Part shown: positions 27,507-36,469 of the stretch, piece by piece
How positions within the stretch are numbered: position 1 is the first letter of the stretch
Layout of the letters: the number at the start of each line of letters is the position of its first letter
Origin: Alphaproteobacteria bacterium
GTDB taxonomy: Bacteria > Pseudomonadota > Alphaproteobacteria > Caulobacterales > Aquidulcibacteraceae
Direction of reading: 5' to 3'
DNA: 64,000 nucleotides
Assembly (NCBI GenBank): GCA_018969015.1
Contig: JAGWZE010000001.1
Location: 62,001 to 126,000 of the forward strand
Made by a program: the position numbers and the translations under genes
The notes under the pieces: model-generated
Database searches by the model: none
What the model was told of the DNA's origin: nothing
Seen by the model: only the letters and a program-made list of their open reading frames with translations

Positions 27507-27651
27507 GTCGGGGTCTCGAAACACCAGGCGGCGGGCGAGCCAGTCCTAGCGAAATCGCCTCGCAGCCGAAAGCGCATGCCGCCGCCGCCACATGGCGCCC
27601 AACTTGAAGCCGGATCCGAAGATCCTGCGTTGAGGTGATCGGCGTTCAACC

Positions 27652-28362
27652 ATGAGCCTGCCCACACCCCAAACCGTCCTGCGTTGGCACATGCTGGCCA
27701 TCGCCCTGGTGTGCGCCCCCGCCATCGCCGACGTGGCGCTGCAACTCAACCACCCGCACTTCGGCTGGCTGCACGGGACGCGCACCGCGTTCAATCTGGA
27801 CGAGGAGATGAACGTGCCCTCGTTCTTCTCGGCGTCGGGGTGGGTGGTTCTGGCGGGCGCGGCGGCCTGGCTGACGCGCCTGTCGACGGCGGTGCAGACC
27901 CGCTTCACCTGGGCGCTGGCGACCGTTGCGGCCCTGTTCCTGGGCGCGGACGAGCTGTTGTCCTTTCACGAGAACATCGCCGGTCTGGTGGGGATGACCA
28001 GCGCGACCGGGTTCGTGTGGCAGGCCTGGGCGGCGGTGTATGGCGCGGCCGCCCTGGCGGGCTGCGCCGCTGCGGCGCCGGTGATCTGGAAAATGGCGCC
28101 GCGCGAACGGACGTTCCTGGCGCTGGGCGCGCTCGTGTTCCTGACGGGGGCGATCGGATTCGAGGCGATCGGCGGGATGCTGGTCGCCGACCTGCCCTAC
28201 GGCGAAATTCGCGAGAACGCGCCGACCAGCTACCGCATCGCGGTGATCTTCGAAGAGTCGCTCGAGATGATCGGGCTCGCGCTCTCGCTGCGCGGGATCT
28301 TTGGCCAGGCGGTCCTCGTCAGTGCAGAACGGCGGGCGCGATCCACAGCCCTACAGCGGTGA
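27652..28362 (+). CDS. Uncharacterised membrane protein with conserved acidic/His motifs
   Basis: A 236-residue protein with about six membrane segments. Charged residues unusual for such a protein recur near the membrane: FNLDEEMNVPSFFSA (Asp50, Glu51, Glu52), ADELLSFHE (Asp100, Glu101, His106, Glu107), GFEAIGG (Glu171) and FEESLEMIG (Glu201, Glu202, Glu205). I recall the same pattern from unannotated membrane proteins of several phyla, but no function. The arrangement could bind metal; this is inference. Its last 44 bases overlap the convergent SLC13 gene. Confidence 0.75.
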   Translation: MSLPTPQTVLRWHMLAIALVCAPAIADVALQLNHPHFGWLHGTRTAFNLDEEMNVPSFFSASGWVVLAGAAAWLTRLSTAVQTRFTWALATVAALFLGADELLSFHENIAGLVGMTSATGFVWQAWAAVYGAAALAGCAAAAPVIWKMAPRERTFLALGALVFLTGAIGFEAIGGMLVADLPYGEIRENAPTSYRIAVIFEESLEMIGLALSLRGIFGQAVLVSAERRARSTALQR

Positions 28363-29746
28363 GCACGACCAGCGCGGCGAGGTTCACGAACAGGCCGCGC
28401 CGCATCATGCCGGCGACGGTCGTCTTGCCGGTGGCGTAGGCGACGGCGTTCGGCCCGGTCCCGGCCGGCATCATGAACCCGCACGAGGCCGCAATGGCGG
28501 CCGGCACGATCAAGGCGACGGGCGGCGCATCGAGCGCGACGGCGAGCGCGGCCAGGACCGGCAACAGCATGGTGATGGTGGCGACGTTCGACATGAACTC
28601 CGTCAGCAGGATCACGAGCGCCGTCACCGCCAGCACGACGACGATCGGCGGAAGCCCGGCGAGCGCGCCGAGCGCCTCGCCCAGCGCGCCGGCAAGGCCC
28701 GTGCGCTCCATCGCCTCCGCGAGCGAGATGCCGCCGCCGAACAGCAGGATCACGCCCCAGGGGATGCGCTGCGCCTCGGCCCAGGTGACGAGCGGGCGTC
28801 GCTCGCCGCCGCCCGCCGGCAGCACCATCATGGCGATCGCGCCGGCCATGACGATGCTCATGTCCGTCACGCCTTTCAGGCCGAGATCGCTGCGCAGGAA
28901 CTCACCCGCGACCCACAAGGCGATGACGACGGCGAACACGCCGAGCACGCGGGCTTCCGGCGCGCGCATGGGCCCGAGCGCGTCACGCTCGCGGCGGATC
29001 TCCACCGCGGCGCCGGCGGCGCGGCCGCCGGCCTCGATCCCGAACGAGACGATCAGCCAGCACAGCGGGATCAGCGCGAGCATCGCCGGCAGGCCGAGCA
29101 TCATCCAGTCCGCGAAGCCGACGGCCTGCCCAGTGTGCTCCTTCAGATAGGACATCGCGATGAGGTTGGTGGGCGTGCCGATCGGCGTGGCGATGCCGCC
29201 GATCGAGGCCGCGTAGGCGACGCCAAGGACCATGGCCTGCGCGAAGCCCTTGCGCTCCTCGCCCATCGTGGCGGCCACGGACAGCGCGATGGGCGTCATC
29301 ATCAGGGCGGTGGCCGTGTTGGAGATCCACATCGAGATGAACGCCGTCGCCATCATGAAGCCGAGCAGGATGAGGCGGGGGCGATCGCCGCTGAAGGCGA
29401 GCGCGTTGAGGGCGATGCGCGCGTGCAGACGCCAGCGCTCGATCCCCTGGGCGAGGATCGAGCCGCCGAGCAACAGAAGCACGATCGGATTGGCGTACGG
29501 CGCGGCGGCCTGCCGCTCGTTGCCCGCGCCGAGCAGCGGCAGCGCGACCAGCGGCAGAAGCGACGTCGCGGCGATCGGGGCGGCCTCGGTGGCCCACCAG
29601 ATCGCCATCCAGACCGCGAGGCCCGCGACGCGCTGCGCCTCGGGCGGCAGGGTCCCGATCGCGGGGCCGAACGCGATGGCGGCAAAGGCCAGGGGGCCGA
29701 GCCAGAGGCCGATCGTCTGGGCGGGCGTGCGGGGCGAAGCGGTCAT
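28319..29746 (-). CDS. SLC13/DASS-family anion transporter
   Basis: A 475-residue inner-membrane protein with about eleven hydrophobic segments. The two sodium/substrate clamp signatures of the divalent-anion:Na+ symporter family are present: FISMWISNTATALMMTP at about 131-147 and LTEFMSNVATITMLLP in the second half. Substrates in this family are C4-dicarboxylates, citrate or sulfate; which applies here is unknown. The 3' ends of this gene and the plus-strand membrane protein overlap by 44 bases. Confidence 0.92.
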   Translation of the reverse strand: MTASPRTPAQTIGLWLGPLAFAAIAFGPAIGTLPPEAQRVAGLAVWMAIWWATEAAPIAATSLLPLVALPLLGAGNERQAAAPYANPIVLLLLGGSILAQGIERWRLHARIALNALAFSGDRPRLILLGFMMATAFISMWISNTATALMMTPIALSVAATMGEERKGFAQAMVLGVAYAASIGGIATPIGTPTNLIAMSYLKEHTGQAVGFADWMMLGLPAMLALIPLCWLIVSFGIEAGGRAAGAAVEIRRERDALGPMRAPEARVLGVFAVVIALWVAGEFLRSDLGLKGVTDMSIVMAGAIAMMVLPAGGGERRPLVTWAEAQRIPWGVILLFGGGISLAEAMERTGLAGALGEALGALAGLPPIVVVLAVTALVILLTEFMSNVATITMLLPVLAALAVALDAPPVALIVPAAIAASCGFMMPAGTGPNAVAYATGKTTVAGMMRRGLFVNLAALVVLTAVGLWIAPAVLH

Positions 29747-29857
29747 GGGCGGACCTTAGCCGGAACCGCAGCGGCATGGTAAGGAGCCGCGCGAAACGGG
29801 GGAGCGGCCGGCAACTTGGTCGCGGGCCCCTCCATGGCCGAGGGACGGAGCAAGGGC

Positions 29858-31066
29858 ATGAGCCTGAAATCGATCGACGAACTGCCCATGGTGACGTTCG
29901 CCGATCTCTCGGAGACGGGCGAGAGCCCCTATTCCTACGTATCGCGGTACCGGGACATGGCCCCGCTGGCGCGCATGCCGTTCGGCGTCATCGGCTGGCG
30001 GCATCGGCACATCGAGCGCGCGATGAGCGAGCACACGCGCCAGATGGAGACCGAGCTGAAGATGATGCAGGGCATCACCTCCGGCCCGATCTATACGTTC
30101 AACGAACGGGCGATGCTGTTCCTCAACGGCGACGCCCACATGCGCCGGCGCCAGCCGATTTCGCGCACGTTCGCCTTCAAGCTCATGGACGCCATGCGCG
30201 GCGAGTCGGCGCGGCTGACGCGCGAACTCGTGGCGGCGCACAAGGGCAAAGGCCCGTTCGATTTCGTGTCCGAGATCGCGGCGCAGATCCCGGCCCGGAT
30301 CATCGCCTCGATCCTGGGCGTGCCGCAGGCCGACCTGCCGATCTTCCTGCGCTGGGTCGACGACACCGCCGCGGCGCTCGGCTTCATCGACGCGGCGCGG
30401 CGCGAGACGATCGAAGCGAGCATGACCGCCTTCGACGCCTACGTGGCCGGCCTCGTGGAGGAGCGGCGGCGCGCGCCGAAAGAGGACTTCCTCACCGCCT
30501 TCACCAAGGCGATCGGCGAGGACGAGGCGCTCGACGACATCGACCTGCGCACGCAGGTGATGGGCCTGATCCTGGCCGGCTCCGACACCACCCGCAATTC
30601 GCTCTGCATGACGCTCACGGCCTTGTGGGAGCATCCCGAGCAATGGCGCGCCCTGTGCGCCGATCCCGATGGATTGAAGAAGGCGGCGGTCGACGAGGGG
30701 CTGCGCTACGAGCCGGTGATCTCGGGCCTGCCGCGGTTCGTGACGAAGGACCTCGAGGTCGACGGCTGGCTGATCCCGGCGGGCACGCTGTTCTCGGCCT
30801 CGCTGATCGGCGCGCTGCGCGATCCGGACGTCTATGCCGATCCGGACAGCTTCAACATCTTCCGCACGGACCACCCGCGCTGGCATCCGGTGTTCGGCGC
30901 CGGCGCGCATCGCTGCGCCGGGGAGGCCCTGGCGCGCGCCGAGCTGGAAGAGACGATCGCCGTCATCGCCCGCGAGGCGCCGAACGCGCGGCTCGCCGGA
31001 CCGCGACCGCGGCTGCAACCGGGCGCGATCCGCAAGGTCGATCAGATGGTGGTGGATCTGGGGTGA
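29858..31066 (+). CDS. Cytochrome P450
   Basis: A 402-residue soluble bacterial P450 (from MSLKSIDELP). The I-helix oxygen-activation motif is AGSDTT, the K-helix ExxR is EGLR, and the heme loop FGAGAHRCAGEALAR carries the thiolate ligand Cys353. All key residues are intact. GGAG precedes ATG 29858, while the longer frame would need TTG 29816. No ferredoxin or reductase gene is adjacent, so electrons must come from partners elsewhere. Substrate is unknown. A family A repeat follows. Confidence 0.93.
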   Translation: MSLKSIDELPMVTFADLSETGESPYSYVSRYRDMAPLARMPFGVIGWRHRHIERAMSEHTRQMETELKMMQGITSGPIYTFNERAMLFLNGDAHMRRRQPISRTFAFKLMDAMRGESARLTRELVAAHKGKGPFDFVSEIAAQIPARIIASILGVPQADLPIFLRWVDDTAAALGFIDAARRETIEASMTAFDAYVAGLVEERRRAPKEDFLTAFTKAIGEDEALDDIDLRTQVMGLILAGSDTTRNSLCMTLTALWEHPEQWRALCADPDGLKKAAVDEGLRYEPVISGLPRFVTKDLEVDGWLIPAGTLFSASLIGALRDPDVYADPDSFNIFRTDHPRWHPVFGAGAHRCAGEALARAELEETIAVIAREAPNARLAGPRPRLQPGAIRKVDQMVVDLG

Positions 31067-31092
31067 CCGGCAGGAACCAGCGCGGCCGGTAC

Positions 31093-31184
31093 GTCATCCT
31101 CGGCTCGCCCTGCGAGCCGGGGATCCAGAGACCTTAGCGCCGCCATCTGGATCCCCGCCGCGCCGGTGGCGCGGCGAGGATGAC
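31093..31184. repeat. Palindromic intergenic repeat, family A, copy 3
   Basis: Arms GTCATCCTCG (31093-31102) and CGAGGATGAC (31175-31184) are exact complements, with GGGGATCCAGAG and CATCTGGATCCCC forming the inner pair. It fills the space between the convergent P450 and zf-CHCC genes, where it could serve as a shared 3' hairpin. Confidence 0.88.
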
Positions 31185-31196
31185 GGCAGGCTCGCG

Positions 31197-31391
31197 TCAA
31201 TGCCCGTGGCCGCCGGCGCCGGCCTGCAGCACGAAGCGGCGGTCGCAATAGAGGCATTCGACGAAGTCGTCCTCGCCCATGTCGTAGAACACGACGGGAT
31301 GGCCGAGCGCGCCGCCGCCGCCATCGCATTTCACGCGTTTGGACGTCACCACGATGATCTCGGGGGCGGGCGGCGGAACGGGGTCGCTCAT
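31197..31391 (-). CDS. zf-CHCC zinc-finger protein (NDUFS6-like)
   Basis: A 64-residue protein with the zf-CHCC pattern: Cys in VKCDGGG, His in LGHPVVFYDM, and the pair ECLYCDRRFVL. The same zinc site is found in the NDUFS6/13-kDa accessory subunit of mitochondrial complex I, present in alphaproteobacteria as a small separate protein. It probably associates with complex I, though no nuo genes are nearby. It ends in GGHGH. It diverges from the ABC ATPase gene. Confidence 0.9.
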   Translation of the reverse strand: MSDPVPPPAPEIIVVTSKRVKCDGGGGALGHPVVFYDMGEDDFVECLYCDRRFVLQAGAGGHGH

Positions 31392-31556
31392 GACAGGGCC
31401 AATGCTCTCGGGGCCAACCAGGGAGAACCGGGGCGGCGGCGGTTTGCGTTCGCCCGATCGAGCCCGTACCTAGAGCGCATCGCTCCGGCGTGCAACGCGC
31501 CGGGACGCCCCCCTCGCCGCGGCTTCCCCTCCGCCTCGCTCTTCCGGTGTTCCGCC

Positions 31557-32507
31557 ATGCGCGCCGATACGTCCCTTCCCGCCTTCGCCATCGAAGCGCG
31601 CGGTCTCGAAAAGACCTACAAGGCCAGCGCCCGCCTGCCCGCCAAGCAGGCCCTGAAGGGGATCGACCTCGCGATTCCCCGCGGTTCGTTCTTCGGCCTG
31701 CTCGGCCCCAACGGCGCCGGCAAATCGACGTTCATCAACATCTTCGCCGGGCTCGTCGTGAAGACGGGCGGGCAGGCCTCCGTCTGGGGCTTCGACATCG
31801 ACAAGTCCCCACGCGAGGCGCGCGGGGCGATCGGCGTCGTGCCGCAGGAAATCAACATGGACCCGTTCTTCACGCCGTCCGAGAGCCTCGAGCTCCAGGC
31901 CGGCTATTACGGGGTGCCGAAATCGGAGCGCCGCACGAAGGAGATCCTCGAGGCCGTGGGCCTGTGGGACAAGCGCGACGCCTATGTGCGCACGCTCTCG
32001 GGCGGGATGAAGCGGCGGCTGCTGGTGGCGAAAGCGCTCGTGCACACGCCGCCGGTGCTGGTGCTGGACGAGCCGACGGCGGGCGTCGACGTCGAGCTGC
32101 GCCGCTCGCTGTGGGCCTATGTGCGCGAGCTTCACGCCCAGGGCGTGACGATCGTTCTCACCACGCACTATCTCGAAGAGGCGCAGGAGCTCTGCGACAC
32201 CATCGCGATCATCAACCACGGCCAGGTGATCGCCTGCGAGCCGACGGAACAGATCCTGCGCCGCCTGGACCGCAAGACGCTCGTGATCCATCCGCAGCAC
32301 CCGCTCACCGCGGCGCCGGCGCTGGAGGGCGTGGAGACGACGCTGCGCAAGGACGGCGCGCTCGCGGTGGGCTATCGCGCGGCGGACCTCACCGTCGAGG
32401 CGATCCTGGAGCGGGTGAAGGCGGCGGGGATCGCCATCCGCGACCTCGCCACCGAGGAGCCGGACCTCGAGGACGTGTTCGTCGCGCTTACGAGCTCGGC
32501 GGCTTGA
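31557..32507 (+). CDS. ABC-2-type transporter ATP-binding protein
   Basis: A 316-residue ATPase. Walker A is GPNGAGKST, the ABC signature LSGGMKRRL, Walker B VLVLDEPTAGVD and the switch His lies in TTHYLEE. After the core is a C-terminal extension of about 80 residues ending in EPDLEDVFVALT, as in CcmA/NatA-like exporters. The partner permease, usually next to it, is absent; the next gene is convergent and overlaps by 20 bases. The start is ATG 31557. The transported substrate is unknown. Confidence 0.92.
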   Translation: MRADTSLPAFAIEARGLEKTYKASARLPAKQALKGIDLAIPRGSFFGLLGPNGAGKSTFINIFAGLVVKTGGQASVWGFDIDKSPREARGAIGVVPQEINMDPFFTPSESLELQAGYYGVPKSERRTKEILEAVGLWDKRDAYVRTLSGGMKRRLLVAKALVHTPPVLVLDEPTAGVDVELRRSLWAYVRELHAQGVTIVLTTHYLEEAQELCDTIAIINHGQVIACEPTEQILRRLDRKTLVIHPQHPLTAAPALEGVETTLRKDGALAVGYRAADLTVEAILERVKAAGIAIRDLATEEPDLEDVFVALTSSAA

Positions 32508-33429
32508 GGCGACGACGGCGCCACCACCGCGCGCCGAACCAGATCGCCGGACCGAGCACCAGCGCCCAGGGCGCCGCATAGGCGACGAACGTGATCACGT
32601 CGGCCACGCTTTCGCCGACGCGCCCGAGAAACCGGGATCCGGCGTTTGTCACGGGATCGAACGTGTTCCGCGTCACGATCACGGGGCTGCTGCGATAGGC
32701 GATGTCGAGCTTCGACATGTCGACGCGCTGGCGCATCACCGCCAGCTGGGACTGCGCGGAGTCGATTTCGCCCTGCACGCGCGCGAGCTCGCGCTCGGTC
32801 TCCAAAAGGTCGGACAGCTTGCCCGGGCGCTCCCGGAGCAGCTGTTGCAACCGATCGCGCAGCGTCTTCTGGGCGCGCAACCGGGCTTCGACATCGACGA
32901 TCTCGCGCGTGAGATCCTCCGCGCTGACGCTCGTGGATATGATGCGTCCGTTTGCGGCCTTGGCCTGGGCGGCGAGGCCGGCGCGGAACGCTTCGAGCCA
33001 TTTGGGTTCGGCGCGCAGCGTCAGCATCGCCGTGACGTCGTCGTCGCTCTCGGATTGGACGGAGGAGCCAAGCACCATGCAGCGCGCCGATCCCGCCGCG
33101 CGGCATGCGGCGACGTGGGCGTCCATCAATGGCCTGATCTGGCGCCCCGGGGCTTCGATCTCGGCAGTGTAGTCATACGCCAGCAGCAGCGCGCCGGGCG
33201 GGAGTGCGGGCGCGCCGGCTTCGGCGGCAGGCGCTGCGGCGGCGTCGGCGGGCGCGCCCGCGCCCGCCGCGACCGGCGCGGGGGCGACAGCTTCCATCGC
33301 CGGGCTTTCGGCGACCATCGCACGTTCGGACTTCGGCGCCTGGCCGCAGGCGGCGAGGGCGAGCGCGACGAACGCGCACACCGTCAGCGCGAGCGGGGTT
33401 CGGGCAAAGGCAGGCGACCGGCGCGGCAT
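32488..33429 (-). CDS. DUF4349 lipoprotein
   Basis: A 313-residue envelope protein. A signal peptide with lipobox LAAC (LALAACGQ) is followed by an Ala/Pro-rich linker of about 50 residues, then the DUF4349 domain with two coiled-coil stretches (LTREIVDVEARLRAQKTLRD, then ERELARVQGEIDSAQSQLAV) and a C-terminal transmembrane segment (ITFVAYAAPWALVLGPAIW) with a basic tail. It would be tethered at both ends. The start is ATG 33429. Function is unknown. The 3' end overlaps the ABC ATPase gene by 20 bases. Confidence 0.85.
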   Translation of the reverse strand: MPRRSPAFARTPLALTVCAFVALALAACGQAPKSERAMVAESPAMEAVAPAPVAAGAGAPADAAAAPAAEAGAPALPPGALLLAYDYTAEIEAPGRQIRPLMDAHVAACRAAGSARCMVLGSSVQSESDDDVTAMLTLRAEPKWLEAFRAGLAAQAKAANGRIISTSVSAEDLTREIVDVEARLRAQKTLRDRLQQLLRERPGKLSDLLETERELARVQGEIDSAQSQLAVMRQRVDMSKLDIAYRSSPVIVTRNTFDPVTNAGSRFLGRVGESVADVITFVAYAAPWALVLGPAIWFGARWWRRRRLKPPSS

Positions 33430-33546
33430 GAGGCATCCTCCGGAGCCGGAGCTTAGCCGGGAACACGGCGACATTGCGGTCTCGTCATTCGCGGCCTCGT
33501 CTTTGGGCGGTCTTGTCATCGGCGCGCGCGCGGGCATGGTGCGCGC

Positions 33547-34383
33547 ATGTCCTTCGTCACGCGGTTCGCCCCGTCGCCCACGGGCTATCTCCATCGCGGC
33601 CACGCCTTTTCCGCATGGACGGCGCATGACGCGGCGCGCGCGGCGGGCGGGCGCTTCCTCCTGCGGATCGAGGACATCGACGCCGGCCGGCGCCGGCCAG
33701 AGTTCGACGCCGCAATCGAAGAGGACCTCGCCTGGCTGGGCCTGACTTGGGACGGGCCGGTGCGGCGCCAATCGGCGCACATGGCGGATTACGCCGCCGT
33801 GCTCGACCAGCTGATCGCGCGCGGCCTCGTCTATCGCTGCTTCAAGACCCGCAAGGAGCTGATGGCCGGGATCGAGAACGCGCCGCACGGCCGCGGCGAC
33901 GTGGTGCGCAGCGCGCCGCTGCCGGCCGCGGAAGAGCGCACGCTGATGGAAGATGGCCGCCCCTATGCGTGGCGACTGTCACTCGACGCCTGCCGCGCCG
34001 CGCTGGGGCCGGCTTGGACGGATCTGGACTTTCAGGCGGATGGCGCGCGCGTGCGGGCCGAGCCGGAGCGTCTGGGCGACGTGGTCGTCGCGCGCAAGGA
34101 ATTCCCCACGAGCTACCACCTCGCAAGCGTGCACGACGACGCGCTGCAAGGCGTCACGCACGTGATCCGCGGCGAGGATCTGCGCGAGGCGGCGCATCTG
34201 CACGTGCTGCTGCAGGCGCTGTTCGGCTGGCCGACGCCGGCCTACCGCCACCATCCCCTGATCCTGGACGCCGAGGGGCGGCGCCTCGCCAAGCGCGACG
34301 CCGCCGAAACGCTGCGCGCCCTGCGCGCGACCGGGCGCACGCCGGCCGACATCCGCGCGTCGCTGAGGCTGCCCGTTCTGTAA
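33547..34383 (+). CDS. gluQ: Glutamyl-Q tRNA(Asp) synthetase
   Basis: A 278-residue paralogue of glutamyl-tRNA synthetase without the anticodon-binding domain. It attaches glutamate to queuosine in the anticodon of tRNA-Asp. The HIGH-type signature is FAPSPTGYLHRGHA at residues 6-19; the KMSKS equivalent is RRLAKRD near residue 250. The short length and missing C-terminal domain separate it from GltX. The cluster for zinc usually seen in this family is not evident. The start is ATG 33547. Confidence 0.93.
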   Translation: MSFVTRFAPSPTGYLHRGHAFSAWTAHDAARAAGGRFLLRIEDIDAGRRRPEFDAAIEEDLAWLGLTWDGPVRRQSAHMADYAAVLDQLIARGLVYRCFKTRKELMAGIENAPHGRGDVVRSAPLPAAEERTLMEDGRPYAWRLSLDACRAALGPAWTDLDFQADGARVRAEPERLGDVVVARKEFPTSYHLASVHDDALQGVTHVIRGEDLREAAHLHVLLQALFGWPTPAYRHHPLILDAEGRRLAKRDAAETLRALRATGRTPADIRASLRLPVL

Positions 34384-34434
34384 TCCGAACCGAAGGCGGT
34401 GATCGTCGTTATGCCTCAACCCAGGAGGCGCGAG

Positions 34435-34887
34435 ATGAAGCACCGCACACTTGAAGACCTTCTCGTCGAAGCCGACGTCGCTGTCGCGACGCCACTGACG
34501 CGGCGGGAAAAACTGACGCGTTGGGCCGACCTGTTGGCGAGCCTGAACCTCAAAAGCCTGTCGACCCTGCCGAGCGTGGAATACATGCCGAAGCCGGAAC
34601 GCCTCGGCCTGCGCAAGGAAAATTCTGCGATCAGCGTGGCGTTCGCGGATCCCGTGCTGCGCAATGCCGGGCTGCGCGACGACACCTATGGCGCAGCGCT
34701 CGAGTTCTTCGAGCTGTCGCATGGCCAACTGCACCGCCTGACCTGCCGCTGCCATTACGGCGTGTCGGCGCCGGCGGAGCGCGTGTCGCGCCGCGTGCGC
34801 GGCCTGTCGACGAGCCTGATGACACGCGTCAACGACGTGGCGTCGCGCCTCGTGACGGCGACACGGGCCCTGTTCGCGCCCGTCTGA
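34435..34887 (+). CDS. Conserved hypothetical protein, soluble
   Basis: A 150-residue protein with no signal peptide or membrane segment. AGGAGG at 34423-34428 sets ATG 34435 as the start. The middle has a short segment FFELSHGQLHRLTCRCHYG with two cysteines and two histidines that could bind a metal, and the C-terminal third is Arg/Ser-rich and amphipathic (RVSRRVRGLSTSLMTRVNDV). I do not recognise it. It follows gluQ by 52 bases on the same strand. Confidence 0.7.
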   Translation: MKHRTLEDLLVEADVAVATPLTRREKLTRWADLLASLNLKSLSTLPSVEYMPKPERLGLRKENSAISVAFADPVLRNAGLRDDTYGAALEFFELSHGQLHRLTCRCHYGVSAPAERVSRRVRGLSTSLMTRVNDVASRLVTATRALFAPV

Positions 34888-34917
34888 CGCCGCGCGCGTC
34901 GGCGCGAAGCGACGACG

Positions 34918-36099
34918 TCAACGCGGATCGCGTGGTGCGTCAGGGAACTGGCGCACGATGCCGCCGAGCCAATCGCCGAGGGCGTCCCAGGCGCCCCGGC
35001 GATCGTCGAAGCGGCCGAGCCGCACGATCACGAGATCCTTGGACGGCACCACGAGGATCACCTGGCCTTCGTGGCCCTGCGCGGAAAACGCATCGACGGG
35101 CCCGCCGACGATGAGCGACCGCAACGGCGCGCCCGCGCCTTTCGCGGGCGTCAGCCACCAGCCGGCGCCGTAGGTGTCGATGTTCTTCACGGGCGTCGGC
35201 GTGCGCGCATAGTCGACCCATTTGCGCGGCACGACCTGCTTGTCGTCCCACCGCCCGCCGCGGAGGTACAACAGGCCGAAGCGCGCGAAGTCCTGCGCGG
35301 TTGCGTACACCAGCGAGCCGCCGAGGAACGAGCCGGTCCCGTCGAACTCCGGCTGCGCGCTCGTCATGCCGATGGGGCCGAACAGCGAGGCGCCGAGCCA
35401 TGCGGCGGTTTTCTCGCGGCGCGCGTCGGCGTCGTCGCCCGGCGCGATCACGCGCGCGAGCGAGGCGCCCACCATGTTGATGCCGCAGGTGTTGTAGTTC
35501 CACCGCGCGCCGGGCTTCGCCGCGGTCGGCAGGCTGGCGCACCAGCGCGCGACGTCGAGCCGTCCGGGGCCGTACAACTGGCGCGCGGCGTCGCTCTCGG
35601 CCACGCTTGGCGCGTTGATCTCCACGTACTTCTGGCCATCGACCATGTTGAGCCATTGGCGCCAGGTGATGGCGGCGCGCGGATCGCCTTTCGGCCACAG
35701 CCAACCGCCCATCGGCGCGTCGGGATCGAGCTTGCCCTGCGCGGCCGCCACGCCGACGGCGGCCTGCGTGATGGATTTCGCCATCGACCACGAGACGAGG
35801 CGCGTCGTCGCGGAATAGCCGGGCGCGTACTTCTCCAGCACGATGCGCCCGCCCTGCACGATGACGACGGCGCGCGTCTCGCCCATCAGCGGATCGGGGT
35901 TGCGCGTGGTCTTCTCGATCGCGTCGGCGATCGGGGCGATGTCGACGCCGACGGCAGGGCCGACCGACCACTCGAACGTGGGCCACGCCGCGCCGCTTGG
36001 CTGCGACGGGTAGGCGGTCAAAGCGTGGGCGGCCGGCGCGAGAAGAACCGCAAGCGCGCCCGCCAGGCCGACCGCTGCTGCGCGCAGCCCAAATCCCAT
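34918..36099 (-). CDS. Exported serine hydrolase, class C beta-lactamase fold
   Basis: A 393-residue secreted or periplasmic hydrolase with a Sec signal peptide (MGFGLRAAAVGLAGALAVLLAPAAHA). The SxxK nucleophile motif is S105-M-A-K108 (VSWSMAKSIT) and the second motif Tyr is Tyr202 (RWNYNTCG). The sequence fits the esterase/6-aminohexanoate-dimer-hydrolase-like branch rather than true AmpC. Substrate unknown. It is convergent with the hypothetical gene at 34435. Confidence 0.9.
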   Translation of the reverse strand: MGFGLRAAAVGLAGALAVLLAPAAHALTAYPSQPSGAAWPTFEWSVGPAVGVDIAPIADAIEKTTRNPDPLMGETRAVVIVQGGRIVLEKYAPGYSATTRLVSWSMAKSITQAAVGVAAAQGKLDPDAPMGGWLWPKGDPRAAITWRQWLNMVDGQKYVEINAPSVAESDAARQLYGPGRLDVARWCASLPTAAKPGARWNYNTCGINMVGASLARVIAPGDDADARREKTAAWLGASLFGPIGMTSAQPEFDGTGSFLGGSLVYATAQDFARFGLLYLRGGRWDDKQVVPRKWVDYARTPTPVKNIDTYGAGWWLTPAKGAGAPLRSLIVGGPVDAFSAQGHEGQVILVVPSKDLVIVRLGRFDDRRGAWDALGDWLGGIVRQFPDAPRDPR

Positions 36100-36150
36100 G
36101 GCGAATTCCTCAGAAAAATCTAAGCTGGCGCGAACCTACGGGAGACAGGC

Positions 36151-36462
36151 GTGGCGATCAAACCTTGGGTGTTCGCAGCGGCGGCGGCGGGCGTCGCGGC
36201 CTTGGGCGGCTTGGGCTGGCTGGCGACGAAGCAGGCGGCGTACGCCAACATCGCGGTGGGCTACGCGGCGAAGCAAACCTGTTCGTGCCTCTATGTGAGC
36301 GGCCGGACGGTGGCCTCGTGCCTCGAGGATTTCCCGGCCGACGCACGCGCGCAGCTCAAGATCGAACCGCAGGGCGACGGCGTCGCGGCGAGCGCGCTGA
36401 TGGGCGCGTTCTCCGCCGAGGCCGTGCACGAGGACGGGCTGGGGTGCCGTTTGGTGAAGTGA
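36151..36462 (+). CDS. Small membrane-anchored protein, unknown function
   Basis: A 103-residue protein with one N-terminal hydrophobic segment (about residues 6-24), which is either a signal anchor or a non-cleaved signal, then a periplasmic part with Cys-rich KQTCSCLYVSGR and two further cysteines (ASCLED, LGCRLV) that may form disulfides. The start is the GTG at 36151 after GGGAGACAGGC. The family is not recognised. It diverges from the serine hydrolase gene. Confidence 0.68.
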   Translation: MAIKPWVFAAAAAGVAALGGLGWLATKQAAYANIAVGYAAKQTCSCLYVSGRTVASCLEDFPADARAQLKIEPQGDGVAASALMGAFSAEAVHEDGLGCRLVK

Positions 36463-36469
36463 GGGCGCG

